Shown here: in pieces, positions 15,723 through 23,418 of the stretch
Position numbering within the stretch: the first letter of the stretch is position 1
Layout: every line of letters starts with the position of its first letter
Source of the DNA: Clostridiales bacterium COT073_COT-073
Lineage (GTDB): Bacteria; Bacillota; Clostridia; Lachnospirales; Vallitaleaceae
Length of the DNA stretch: 32,191 nucleotides
Direction of reading: 5' to 3'
NCBI GenBank assembly: GCA_003858485.1
Contig: RQYD01000033.1
Location: 1-32,191, forward strand
Notes under the pieces: generated by a model
Database searches by the model: none
Told to the model about the DNA's origin: nothing
Seen by the model: only the letters and a program-made list of their open reading frames with translations
Made by a program: the position numbers and the translations under genes

Positions 15723-16172
15723 ATGATTAATCTTAGAAAAATTACAGAAGAAAACTTTATTGATGCATTTAATCTGAAATTGGGGAATGGACAGGAAAAA
15801 TATGTTTCCAATCCAATCCGTAGTTTAGCCCAAGCCTATGTTTACCGTGAACAGTGTCAGCCTTTTGGAATATATGATGAAGACAAAATGGTTGGTTACG
15901 TTATGGTCATATATGATTACGATATTCCAGAATATGATATTTGGCATATGATGATTGATTATTCCAATCAGGGAAAAGGATACGGAAGAGTCGCACTTGA
16001 ACAAATAATCGCTTATATTAGAGAGAAGCCCTTTGGTGATTCAAACAAAATTACACTTACTTGCAATAAGGATAACAAAGGTGCTTTGAAACTATACCAT
16101 AATGTTGGATTTGCAGAAACAGGTGCGGAAGACGAGGATGAAATTGAGCTTTCTATGGTATTACAGCAATAA
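15723..16172 (+). CDS. GNAT-family N-acetyltransferase (spermidine acetyltransferase-like)
   Basis: 149 residues from ATG 15723, which follows TATGGAGGAA. It has a GNAT fold: the acetyl-CoA loop SNQGKGYGRVALEQII, then NKDNKGALKLYHNVGFAETG. The sequence resembles Firmicutes BltD/PaiA-type polyamine acetyltransferases, but the acceptor cannot be read from sequence; antibiotic or toxin modification is also possible. Expression appears controlled by the upstream leader peptide and terminator, hinting that a ribosome-targeting compound or amino-acid shortage triggers it. It fills the small cargo slot of island 2. Confidence 0.85.
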   Translation: MINLRKITEENFIDAFNLKLGNGQEKYVSNPIRSLAQAYVYREQCQPFGIYDEDKMVGYVMVIYDYDIPEYDIWHMMIDYSNQGKGYGRVALEQIIAYIREKPFGDSNKITLTCNKDNKGALKLYHNVGFAETGAEDEDEIELSMVLQQ

Positions 16173-16209
16173 ATCCAAGTTCGTCTAAATCATCGAATAG
16201 TGTAAAAAC

Positions 16210-16254
16210 AAAGCACATAACTTTAAGATTATAAATCTTTTAGCTATGTGCTTT
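16210..16254. terminator. Bidirectional terminator after GNAT gene
   Basis: AAAGCACATA (16210-16219) pairs perfectly with TATGTGCTTT (16245-16254), with an inner AAGATT/AATCTT stem. A-rich and T-rich flanks let it act on both the GNAT gene and the convergent repressor remnant. Confidence 0.85.
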
Positions 16255-16262
16255 TTCTGTGC

Positions 16263-16583
16263 TTATTTTATATCCGGTGGAACCTTCGCTCCGATACCAC
16301 TTTTATAGAACTTGACATTGCTTTCTTCAAATGGAACATAATCTTTTTTCAAACTATCGGGATAGTTTGCTTTCCAATCCTGTAATGCCTCTTTTGTAAT
16401 TTCGTTATTCTCATATTTTTCTTTCATTTCCTGCCATTGGTCAAGCATATTGCGGATTCTTAGAATAGCTTCACTGCCAAAATATATACCTGTGATAGTG
16501 TATTCCGGATCTTCATCATTTACAATAACAGGTCTTATATTGACTTCAATGCTGTCGTCCAGCTTAAAAAAAATCTCATCAAA
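16263..16583 (-). pseudogene. C-terminal remnant of an XRE repressor
   Basis: On the reverse strand the frame is open from a TGA near 16584 to 16263. It encodes a C-terminal region including LDDSIEVNIRPVIVND and LDQWQEMKEKYENNEITKEA. The latter resembles the C-terminus of the island 3 repressor (VEWDEMRKKHYNGEITDEEF). The DNA-binding N-terminus is missing. The break abuts the headless relaxase, so one deletion removed both N-termini and everything between them. Confidence 0.65.
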
Positions 16584-16593
16584 TCATGTTCCG

Positions 16594-17759
16594 TGTAGGG
16601 ATATCTTAGCAACACATATAGACAAAGACCATATCCATAATCACATCATTTTTAATTCGATAGATGTGGATGAAGGTAAGGTATATCACTCCTATTACGG
16701 CTCCTATATGAATATCAGAAATCAAAGCGACAAGCTATGTAAAGAGCATAATTTATCTGTTATCGACCAAGAAACACAAAGGGAAATCAACGAAATTAAG
16801 CGAAGAAAATTTGTAAGTTGGCATGATTGGAATGAGGATAAAAAAGGAAGTAGCTATAAGTCGAAACTTCAATTCGATATTGACAGAAGTATTCAGAAGT
16901 CCGTCAACTGGCAGAACTTTTTAGACGGGATGGAAAGCTCCGAATATGAGATAAAATTCGGGAAGCACATTGCCTTTAGAAAGGAAGGTCAGCAGAGATT
17001 TACCCGATCAAAGACCATTGGAGACACCTATACCGAAGAGCGGATTAGAGATAGGATCCTGAATAAGGACAGAGAACTTGACAATATCATCGACATCAAG
17101 AACAATGAAAAAGTGAAGTCAAGCGAAGGATATGAGCGTTGGGCTACGAAACATAATATGACGACCGCAGCGGGTACGATGATAGCAATTCGAGATAAGG
17201 GTTTTCATTCAATGACAGAGTTAGAATCTGAGATTAAGAGATTATCATCCCGAACAAACCAACTCAGGAAAGAGTTTAGAGATAAAGAATTTGAACTGAA
17301 GAAAATTCAGGAAGTTACGAAACATCTGCAAACCTGCATCAATAAAAAAGCTCATTATGATGGATATAAGAAAGATTCCAATGACAAAATCTATATGATG
17401 ATGAATAAAAAAGATGTAGAAGCCTATAAGGAAGCTTATTTGGAAGTAGAAATTTTTATAAAACAGTTTCCACATCTAAAGAAATAATGGAAGGACTAAA
17501 ATGAGGTGATGGAAAGTCAATCTTTAAAAAACTAAATCAATATTCAAAGAGCCTAAACGACAAACAGAAAGAACTTGCAGAAAAACATGATAAGTTACAA
17601 GAGAAGCGTAGTGAATTTGAGTTACTTAAGACAAATATCGACTAGTACCTTGGACGAAAGGAGGAGTCTAAGAAAAGTATTATTCAGCAGATAAAAAGAG
17701 AATCGGATAAATCTACAGAGGTAAAATCAAATTCTCGAACAAAGGATATGGAACGATAA
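16594..17759 (+). pseudogene. Truncated and frameshifted MOBP relaxase
   Basis: Homologous to residues from about 97 onward of the island 1 relaxase. It begins at ILATHIDKDHIHNHIIF, so the three-histidine site is kept but the N-terminal catalytic Tyr region is lost. The frame runs to 17487. One or two frameshifts follow, then homology resumes (KKLNQYSKSLNDKQ), crosses an in-frame TAG where the intact copy has Asp (17644-17646, before YLGRKE), and ends at 17759. It is non-functional as a nickase. Confidence 0.85.
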
Positions 17760-17764
17760 GAGTG

Positions 17765-17807
17765 ATGCACATGGTGAATGAAAATTTGTCATGTGCATTT
17801 GCTTTTT
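17765..17807 (+). terminator. Terminator after relaxase remnant
   Basis: ATGCACATG (17765-17773) pairs perfectly with CATGTGCAT (17790-17798), followed by TTGCTTTTTT. A rho-independent terminator separating the mobilisation module from the small XRE gene and cargo. Confidence 0.85.
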
Positions 17808-17919
17808 TGGAAACTTAATATCAGTAATTTCAATCAAAATAGAGTTATCGCTATATTTTAATTTGAATTTATGTTATAATGTAAAAGCTTTTTATAGATT
17901 CGTGGAAGGTCGGTTCATC

Positions 17920-18147
17920 ATGAAAGCTAATTATAAAAAACTATGGCATATTCTGCTGGACAGGAATATGAAGAAGAAAGAATTGGCAGAACTTGCGGGG
18001 GTCAGTACATACACGATTAATAAGCTCAATAAAAATGAGAATGTTACTGTGGAAGTCCTTGGGAAGATCTGTAAAGCATTGGATTGCAGCTTGGATGATA
18101 TTATGGAATTTGAAGAAGATAACAAAAAAGAAGAAAAAATCAAGTAA
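17920..18147 (+). CDS. Small XRE-family regulator (HTH_26-like), island 2
   Basis: 75 residues from ATG 17920, with GGAAGG upstream and TGTTATAATG as a probable extended -10 region about 45 bases before. It is a Cro/C1-type helix-turn-helix: KKLWHILLDRNMKKKELAEL, AGVSTYTINKLNKNE, VLGKICKALDCSLDDIMEFE. It is the intact member of the trio at 10517 (amber-interrupted) and 23086 (decayed). All three stand at the boundary between backbone and cargo. The annotated frame can be extended upstream to 17791, but that region lacks a ribosome site and spans the promoter. Confidence 0.85.
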   Translation: MKANYKKLWHILLDRNMKKKELAELAGVSTYTINKLNKNENVTVEVLGKICKALDCSLDDIMEFEEDNKKEEKIK

Positions 18148-18166
18148 GGAGAAATCTAAAAGGGGC

Positions 18167-18952
18167 ATTAATAACTCAAATAAGAGAGAAAGAGAAGAAT
18201 TACATCATGCAATATGGTCGATTGCTAATGACTTAAGAGGAAGTGTTGATGGATGGGATTTTAAGCAATATGTTTTAGGTATGCTCTTTTATAGATACAT
18301 ATCAGAAAATATCACCGAGTATATTAATAAGAATGAGAAAGAAGCTGGAAATGAGGACTTTGATTATGCGTCAATTGATGACGATATGGCTATATCAATT
18401 AGGCAAGAAATAGTTGAAAGTAAAGGTTTTTTTATTTTGCCAAGTCAACTTTTTGAAAATATATACGAACAAGTTTCTACCCAAGAGAGTTTAGAAGATT
18501 TGAATGAGAAGCTTGAAAAAATATTTAAGAGTATAGAAGAGTCGGCAATAGGAAGTAAGAGTGAAGAAAATTTCAAAGGGCTATTTGATAATATAGATGT
18601 AAATAGTAATAAATTGGGACCAACAGTAAGAAAACGAAACGAGCGTTTGGTAAAACTGATAAATGGAATTGCAGGGATGAAACTTGGTAGCTATAAGCAC
18701 AACTCGATTGATACTTTCGGAGATGCATATGAATTTTTAATGGGAATATATGCATCAAATGCCGGGAAAAGTGGTGGAGAATTTTTTAGTCCTCAAGAAG
18801 TATCTGAGTTACTAACTAAAATTACATTGGTTGGAAAAACGGAAGTAAATAAGGTTTATGATCCGGCAGTGGGGTCTCGTGTCATAATTATGACAACGGC
18901 ATGTAGTAGCGATAGAATAAGGCTTTTCAGCCCTTTGCAAAAAAATAAATAG
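18167..18952 (+). pseudogene. hsdM: Type I restriction methylase HsdM, N-terminal fragment
   Basis: The encoded sequence begins NSNKREREELHHAIWSIA, then DLRGSVDGWDFKQYVLGMLFYRYISENIT, the typical HsdM N-terminal helical domain. It runs through GDAYEFLMGIYASNAGKSGGEFFSPQEVSELL and stops matching at VYDPAVGS, inside AdoMet motif I. The last ~24 residues to 18952 are unrelated. NPPY, HsdS and HsdR are absent. No convincing start codon is visible; the frame stays open upstream and overlaps the small XRE gene. The start given is approximate. Methylation activity is lost. Confidence 0.82.
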
Positions 18953-18963
18953 GAGAAATATAT

Positions 18964-20028
18964 ATGATTTGGATATTAATAAGTGCAATTCTTTTAATTG
19001 CTTTTGTATTAGTAATTGCAAAAAAAATAAGACCGTTTTGGAAAAAACTCATTCTAATATTTTTAATTTTAGTAGGAATTTTATTATCGGTTTTTAAATT
19101 TGTTTTCCCGTTAAATGAAGGACCAAAACCAACGGGGCCTTATGGAGTTAAAAATGAAAAAAGTTATTACATTCATAAAACGGAAATACCAAAGATGGCA
19201 ACTTCCGGTAGCGATAGAGAAGTACCAGTATCATGGTGGTTACCAGAAGATGAAAATACCAAACATCCTTTAGTTATTTTTTCACATGGTTCATTTGGTA
19301 TAGAGGATTCTAATTCATCTCTTTTTGAAGAATTAGCTTCGAATGGATATATTGTTGCAAGCTTAGGGCATCCTTATCACTCTTTTATTACAAGTTTATC
19401 TGATGGAAGTGATGTCTATGTTGATAGTAGCTTTTTTCAAAGTGTGATGAATGCTCAAGGATCAGAAAATTTAGAAAAAACTAGAGAAGAATTTAATGAA
19501 TGGAAGAGTATAAGAGTAGAAGATATTTCATTTGTTCTTGATAGTATTCTTTCAGATGAAAAATATTCAAGCCAAATTGATCAAGAAAAAATATTCTTAT
19601 CAGGTCACTCACTAGGAGGCTCTGCAGCTTTAGAAGTAGGTAGGAACCGAGCCAATGCTTTATTAGGTGTCATTGCTTTAGAATCGCCGTTTTTTGGAGA
19701 CATAGTTGGCATTGAAGGTGAAAAGTATCTATTTACTGAGAAAGAGTATCCACTTCCGGTTTTACATTTTTACTCTGATGCATTGTGGGGTAGACTGGAT
19801 GAAATTACGACTTATGAAATGAATCAAAAATTGCTGCAATCTAACAATCCAAAGTATGTAAATGTTCATGTTGAAGGAAGCGGACATATCGGTTTATCTG
19901 AACTATCCTTGGCATCGCCTTTTTTAACAAATCTATTTGATAATGGAATGAATTCAAAACCTGCATTGGAAAAGATAGAAGAGATCAATAAGGCGACATT
20001 GGAATTTTTAGATAGGCTGACAAAGTAG
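18964..20028 (+). CDS. Membrane-anchored alpha/beta hydrolase
   Basis: A 354-residue protein. Two hydrophobic helices at about 2-19 and 28-48 anchor it in the membrane. The alpha/beta hydrolase domain has IFSHGSFG (oxyanion region), the nucleophile elbow GHSLGGSAAL with Ser at its centre, and a likely catalytic His in GSGHIGLSEL near the end. The resemblance is to PAF-acetylhydrolase/dienelactone-hydrolase-like enzymes. The substrate is unknown. AGGAG precedes the ATG. It lies between two broken defence genes; a defence role is possible only by association. Confidence 0.85.
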   Translation: MIWILISAILLIAFVLVIAKKIRPFWKKLILIFLILVGILLSVFKFVFPLNEGPKPTGPYGVKNEKSYYIHKTEIPKMATSGSDREVPVSWWLPEDENTKHPLVIFSHGSFGIEDSNSSLFEELASNGYIVASLGHPYHSFITSLSDGSDVYVDSSFFQSVMNAQGSENLEKTREEFNEWKSIRVEDISFVLDSILSDEKYSSQIDQEKIFLSGHSLGGSAALEVGRNRANALLGVIALESPFFGDIVGIEGEKYLFTEKEYPLPVLHFYSDALWGRLDEITTYEMNQKLLQSNNPKYVNVHVEGSGHIGLSELSLASPFLTNLFDNGMNSKPALEKIEEINKATLEFLDRLTK

Positions 20029-20045
20029 TATTCCAAGAGCGGAGC

Positions 20046-20542
20046 ATGAATATTAGATTCATTGTTTGGAACATGAAGAGTGCATATGTCGAGATCCGTG
20101 AGAATGCCGTTCATGCTAAACAGGAAGAGTTTATCATTGACTATATCCATGAGACGAGGTTATCCGAACTCAAAAATACGGAAGATGTGTTGGAGTCATA
20201 TTATCGACAAGCTACAGATGAGGATATTAGAATATTTTGTCAAAGTAGTTGTTTTTATGTTAATGATTTAGATTCTCTGGTAAGTGCAGCAACAATTGGA
20301 CGCGAAAAAAGATTGCATATATTCTTGATACGAAGGTATTAGAGACTAATTCAATAGATTTTATACTTCAAGATGCTAAAGAATTGGGATTACAATTTCA
20401 AACCAATGGAGAAAATAAGATTGTATTTCCAGAAGATTTAAAGGCTCAAAAAGAGTTATTGTCATATTTAGCAGATGAAATATATAGAGGGCGCCTGACA
20501 GATGATGTATATTTGACAAATTCCAAAAGAGCTTTGAAATGA
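20046..20542 (+). pseudogene. DUF4868 (KwaB-like) remnant, frameshifted
   Basis: The first frame (20046-20342) includes LENTED-like helical sequence and YYRQATDEDIRIF...FYVNDLDSLVSAA. A one-base loss near 20293 shifts the rest, which continues in another frame as KIAYILDTKVLE, KELGLQFQTNGENKIVFPED and LTDDVYLTNSKRAL before the stop at 20540-20542. The closing pattern (IVFP..., L-T-x-x-x-Y-x-TNSKR) is typical of DUF4868 proteins such as KwaB of the Kiwa anti-phage system. No KwaA membrane partner is adjacent and the N-terminus looks incomplete. Assignment is from memory of the family's end motif, so moderate. Confidence 0.5.
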
Positions 20543-20681
20543 CATATTAGAATGTGATGGTGAAGTAGTTTTGAAGTATTTTGCTCGAAAAGCCTGTATA
20601 AAAACGATGAAAATACAGAATGAGTACAAATGGGAACCTTAAAAATGCTTATTTTGTAATGGGCAGTAGGCTTTTTAGGAA

Positions 20682-20693
20682 GAGTGGGAATAA
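20682..20693 (+). other. Attachment site 3 (guaA-like)
   Basis: GAGTGGGAATAA matches the guaA end at 10 of 12 positions, still reading Glu-Trp-Glu-stop. It lies in a gene-free stretch (20543-20830) between the KwaB-like remnant and the convergent SUKH gene. It marks the junction of islands 2 and 3. Confidence 0.72.
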
Positions 20694-20831
20694 CAGACGA
20701 AATTTTCTAAAGTAAGTAAAATGAATACTTGCGATCGATAAACTTTCTCTACCGGTACGCAAATGGTAGAAATCAGCAAAAAGAATAATTGAAATAATAG
20801 CCTCCAGTGGCTTGTATTGGGATAAAAAATG

Positions 20832-20858
20832 AGACCGTAGCGTGTTACGGTCTTTTTT
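20832..20858. terminator. Terminator at left end of island 3
   Basis: AGACCGTA (20832-20839) and TACGGTCT (20846-20853) form a perfect stem around a 6-base loop, with a T run to 20858. It stops forward transcription entering island 3. Confidence 0.88.
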
Positions 20859-20920
20859 AGCTTTTTGAGAGAAGACATTTTATTCGATATCACTTCGCTA
20901 TGCCGCTTTTCTGATTTACA

Positions 20921-21510
20921 TCACAATGATATCTCTTTCATAATTTTGGAAGCCAAGTCAGAAATACCTGCTGCTACATAAACCACTTTATCGGGGTCGT
21001 GGATATAACAAATTATCTGTCCTTTTTTCCCATCTGTAGTAGGATTAAAGTCCATCATCAAATAGCAACTGTTACAATACTGAGCAAATGGAAACCATTT
21101 TTTGTTGAAAAGATAAGGATTAATCCTTTTATCTTTAAGTCTTTCAATATCCTCAGCTGTGAAATAATCCGGAAAATCTGATAGTAAGGCATCTTTATTT
21201 TGGAAGTAATTTTTTATATCATCCATTTCTTTCAAACTCATTAGGCAAAAAGTCATATCGGATTTGCCGATTACTGTAGGCAAAATACAAAAAATCGGCT
21301 GCCATTTTTGTATTGATATAGCTCCTTGAAATCATCCGGTAAATCAATATGATACTTTTTCTCAAAAGTAACTATCTCTTCCTGTGAAACGCCTGAAATC
21401 TCGCTATATTCCGAAAAATATTCTTCTTCAACAGGGGCATCTAAATCCCACTCATCAAAATGATTACACATATATTGTTCAATCTGCTTGATATAGTTAA
21501 TTATTTCCAT
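20921..21510 (-). pseudogene. SMI1/KNR4 (SUKH) family protein, frameshifted
   Basis: The reverse-strand start at 21510 encodes a SUKH N-terminus: GVSQEEIVTFEKKYHIDLPDDFKELYQYKNGS. At a run of six T (plus-strand A run near 21288-21294) the frame shifts; one extra base would restore reading into ILPTVIGKSDMTFCLMSL, then NPYLFNKKWFPFAQYCNSCYLMMDFNP and the end at 20921. Joined, the protein is about 195 residues and complete for the family. SUKH proteins usually act as immunity proteins to nuclease toxins; no partner toxin is visible. It fills the small cargo slot of island 3. Confidence 0.75.
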
Positions 21511-21615
21511 AGGTAGTATCCTCCGACTTCAAATTTGATTGTTTTTCAACTTTTGAAATATTTTACTACATGACTCTACAATCATTTCAGTTATGTCGTG
21601 TGTATTACTGTTTGT

Positions 21616-22053
21616 CTATCTGCCTCTCCTCAATAATCTTGATTTCTTAGGATAAGATAGCTTCCAATCTTCAAATTCCTCATCCGTAATTTCACCGTTA
21701 TAATGTTTCTTTCTCATCTCATCCCATTCTACAAGAAAATCGTTGAAGTTCATATCGTGTGAGAGTAAAGCACTGGTGGATCCGTCTATCAGTGGTCGGA
21801 GCTTCATTTCTTTTTCGTAGTCAAAAATAATATGGATAAACTCATGGATGTAGTTCGGTTCGTGGTCTGTGAGGGCAGAAATATCACAGTCTAATGCCTG
21901 TGCTATTTTTTGCATTTGCTCTTTCGTTGGAGATCTATTTCCAAGTTCATAATTTCGTATGGTAGCATCGGTCAATCCGGTTTTGATTGCAAGTTCCTTC
22001 TGGGTAAGGTTTCTTAGTAATCGAAGTTTTTTTAATTTTTGCCCGGATATCAT
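21616..22053 (-). CDS. XRE-family repressor of island 3
   Basis: A 145-residue regulator with an N-terminal helix-turn-helix: LKKLRLLRNLTQKELAIKT, GLTDATIRNYELGNRSP, MQKIAQALDCDISAL. The C-terminal part (VEWDEMRKKHYNGEITDEEFEDWKLSYP) is shared with the repressor remnant of island 2. AAAGGAG precedes the start on the reverse strand. It is divergent from the xis gene, consistent with control of excision. Confidence 0.88.
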   Translation of the reverse strand: MISGQKLKKLRLLRNLTQKELAIKTGLTDATIRNYELGNRSPTKEQMQKIAQALDCDISALTDHEPNYIHEFIHIIFDYEKEMKLRPLIDGSTSALLSHDMNFNDFLVEWDEMRKKHYNGEITDEEFEDWKLSYPKKSRLLRRGR

Positions 22054-22095
22054 AGGGAAGCTCCTTTCTATAAATAGGCAGATTTCATTTCGTAT

Positions 22096-22124
22096 ATTCT
22101 ATCACAAAATCACACAAAACACAA
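22096..22124 (-). promoter_or_regulatory. Repressor promoter, island 3
   Basis: On the reverse strand TTGTGT and TAGAAT are spaced by 17 bp, about 40 bases before the repressor start. Repeated TTGTG units in and around the spacer could be operator half-sites. Confidence 0.55.
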
Positions 22125-22200
22125 CAAAAGTGTTCTGTATAAGGCTTATAAGAACATTGGAGTAAATAAGGTTATAGAAAAATAAATTTTAAAATCACTA

Positions 22201-22229
22201 TTAACAGAACGAATATGAACGGTTATAAT
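22201..22229 (+). promoter_or_regulatory. Promoter of xis-int, island 3
   Basis: TTAACA (22201-22206) and TATAAT (22224-22229) are spaced by 17 bp, facing xis. The transcript would have a leader of about 110 bases with short hairpin potential (GAGCG/CGCTC at about 22259-22286). Confidence 0.65.
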
Positions 22230-22348
22230 GAAACTAAACAAAACGATAATGAACTGTTTGAGCGCAAGCTAATGAAATTGACGCTCGTCCTAATTCAAAA
22301 TAGGAATGCAGAATCTTGCGTCATTTTTGAATGAAAGGAGGGGCTAAT

Positions 22349-22699
22349 ATGCACAAGGTATTTATGAACGCAAAGGAAGTGCAAGAGTTCTTGGAAGTAA
22401 GTAGAGCTACTGTATACCAAATGATCAATGAGATGAACGGCGAACTTGTAAATCACGGTTATCGTGTACAAAGAGGGAAAGTGAATCGTAGGTATTTTAT
22501 GGAAAAGTACTGCTATGGCGGGGATTCAAAGAAAGAGGTAATATGGGAGCATACAAGGATGAAACAAAGAATGGAACTTGGTTTTGTAAGTTCGCCTATA
22601 CCAATTGGAAAGGGGAAAACTCACCAAGAAAAAGCGTGGATTTGCAACAAAGAAAGATGCTTTAAACTGGGAAAAGGAGTTTTTGATTGCTCATTCTGA
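22349..22699 (+). CDS. Excisionase-like HTH protein, probably extended by decay
   Basis: ATG 22349 follows AAGGAGGGG. Residues 1-60 form an Xis-like helix-turn-helix (FMNAKEVQEFLEVSRATVYQMI, then GKVNRRYFMEKYCYGG), matching the island 1 gene. The last ~55 residues overlap the integrase start in another frame and look like read-through, since relatives stop soon after the CYG motif. An alternative is a recent one-base change near 22525-22540. Confidence 0.7.
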   Translation: MHKVFMNAKEVQEFLEVSRATVYQMINEMNGELVNHGYRVQRGKVNRRYFMEKYCYGGDSKKEVIWEHTRMKQRMELGFVSSPIPIGKGKTHQEKAWICNKERCFKLGKGVFDCSF

Positions 22700-23003
22700 T
22701 TCCGTAGAAATGACCTTTCGAGAATTTTTTGAACTGTATCGGCGAGATAAAAAGCCACGAATTCGAGAAAATACTTGGAGAAAAAAAGAAGCAATTGTTG
22801 AAAGCAAAATAATGCCGTATCTTGGGGACTTGCTCTTAACTGAGATAAGCAAGGTTTCCATCATCCAGTGGCAGAACGAGCTGATGAAGATGAAAGATGA
22901 TAAGGGACAAAGTTATTCCCCGACTTATTTGAGGACAATACACGCACAACTGAGCAGTATCTTGAACACTTTTGTGAAGCGGGTGAAGGAGGCATTTTTA
23001 TAA
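22543..23003 (+). pseudogene. Truncated tyrosine integrase, island 3
   Basis: The frame from ATG 22543 encodes MGAYKDETKNGTWFCKFAYT, a typical integrase N-terminus. At a run of four G (22612-22615) one extra base shifts it; homology continues in the next frame with KKKRGFATKKDALNWEKEF and TEISKVSIIQWQNELMKMKD, then SYSPTYLRTIHAQLSSIL. It stops at 23003 just after the core-binding domain. The whole catalytic domain is missing. It is related to, but distinct from, the island 1 integrase. Confidence 0.88.
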
Positions 23004-23085
23004 GTCTTCCCTGTTCTTTGAAAGTAATTTTAGGTTGTGTTTTCGCTATTTTATATGGTATAATTAAAACAATTTTGGAGGCTTT

Positions 23086-23282
23086 ATGAGTGCTTCTTAT
23101 AAAAAATTATGGATCCATTTATATAGAAAAGAATCGACCTGATCAAGCTTACTGGCATCACATCAAATACCTTAGCTAATATGGGCAAAGACGAATATAC
23201 CTATGTAAAATAGAAAAAATATATAGCAATGAATCTGACTCTGAGTGATATATTGGAACTTGAAGTGTGTAAGCACAAATGA
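23086..23282 (+). pseudogene. Decayed small XRE regulator, island 3
   Basis: ATG 23086, preceded by TTTGGAGGC and a TATAAT-like box near 23060, begins MSASYKKLW as in the islands 1 and 2 genes. Frameshifts and stops follow, but LTGITSNTLANMGKDEY and SDILELE-type pieces remain recognisable. It comes directly after the cut integrase, so the deletion junction lies between about 22980 and 23050. Confidence 0.6.
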
Positions 23283-23311
23283 ATGCGACCGCAAAGTGGG
23301 TATATTCATTT
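23282..23311 (+). repeat. Repeat copy B before second ORF6N gene
   Basis: Similar at about 24 of 30 positions to the reverse complement of 1039-1068. Sequence after it (ACCGTTAGACAGAG, then GTGTGAAGCACCG) also echoes the neighbourhood of copy A (GACGGTGAAGCGCCG). It may be a short interspersed repeat that travels with ORF6N genes. Confidence 0.4.
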
Positions 23312-23418
23312 TGTAGAAATTTACCGTTAGACAGAGAGTGTGAAGCACCGAAAATGCATAGAATTTAGTCTAGCGGTGAGATTCCGCTATAACTTGGGAT
23401 TTTGTGGAGGGTTAGTAC

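Larger units (their letters stand above)
15256..20693. mobile_element. Island 2: deletion derivative with GNAT, HsdM scrap and hydrolase
   Basis: Bounded by attachment sites 2 and 3. Backbone pieces are a headless repressor, a headless relaxase and an intact small XRE gene. The repressor HTH, xis, integrase, replication genes, mobC and relaxase N-terminus are gone, so the island cannot move without help. Cargo is an attenuated GNAT gene on the left and a truncated HsdM, a membrane hydrolase and a KwaB-like remnant on the right. Boundaries are inferred. Confidence 0.65.

Noticed and set aside
16450-16593. N-terminal extension of the island 2 relaxase
   Set aside because: This forward frame runs antisense through the repressor remnant and does not resemble a relaxase; homology starts only at about 16594.
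17791-17919. Upstream extension of the small XRE gene in island 2
   Set aside because: The extra residues cover a terminator tail and the probable promoter and have no ribosome site; the ATG at 17920 aligns with the homologues.
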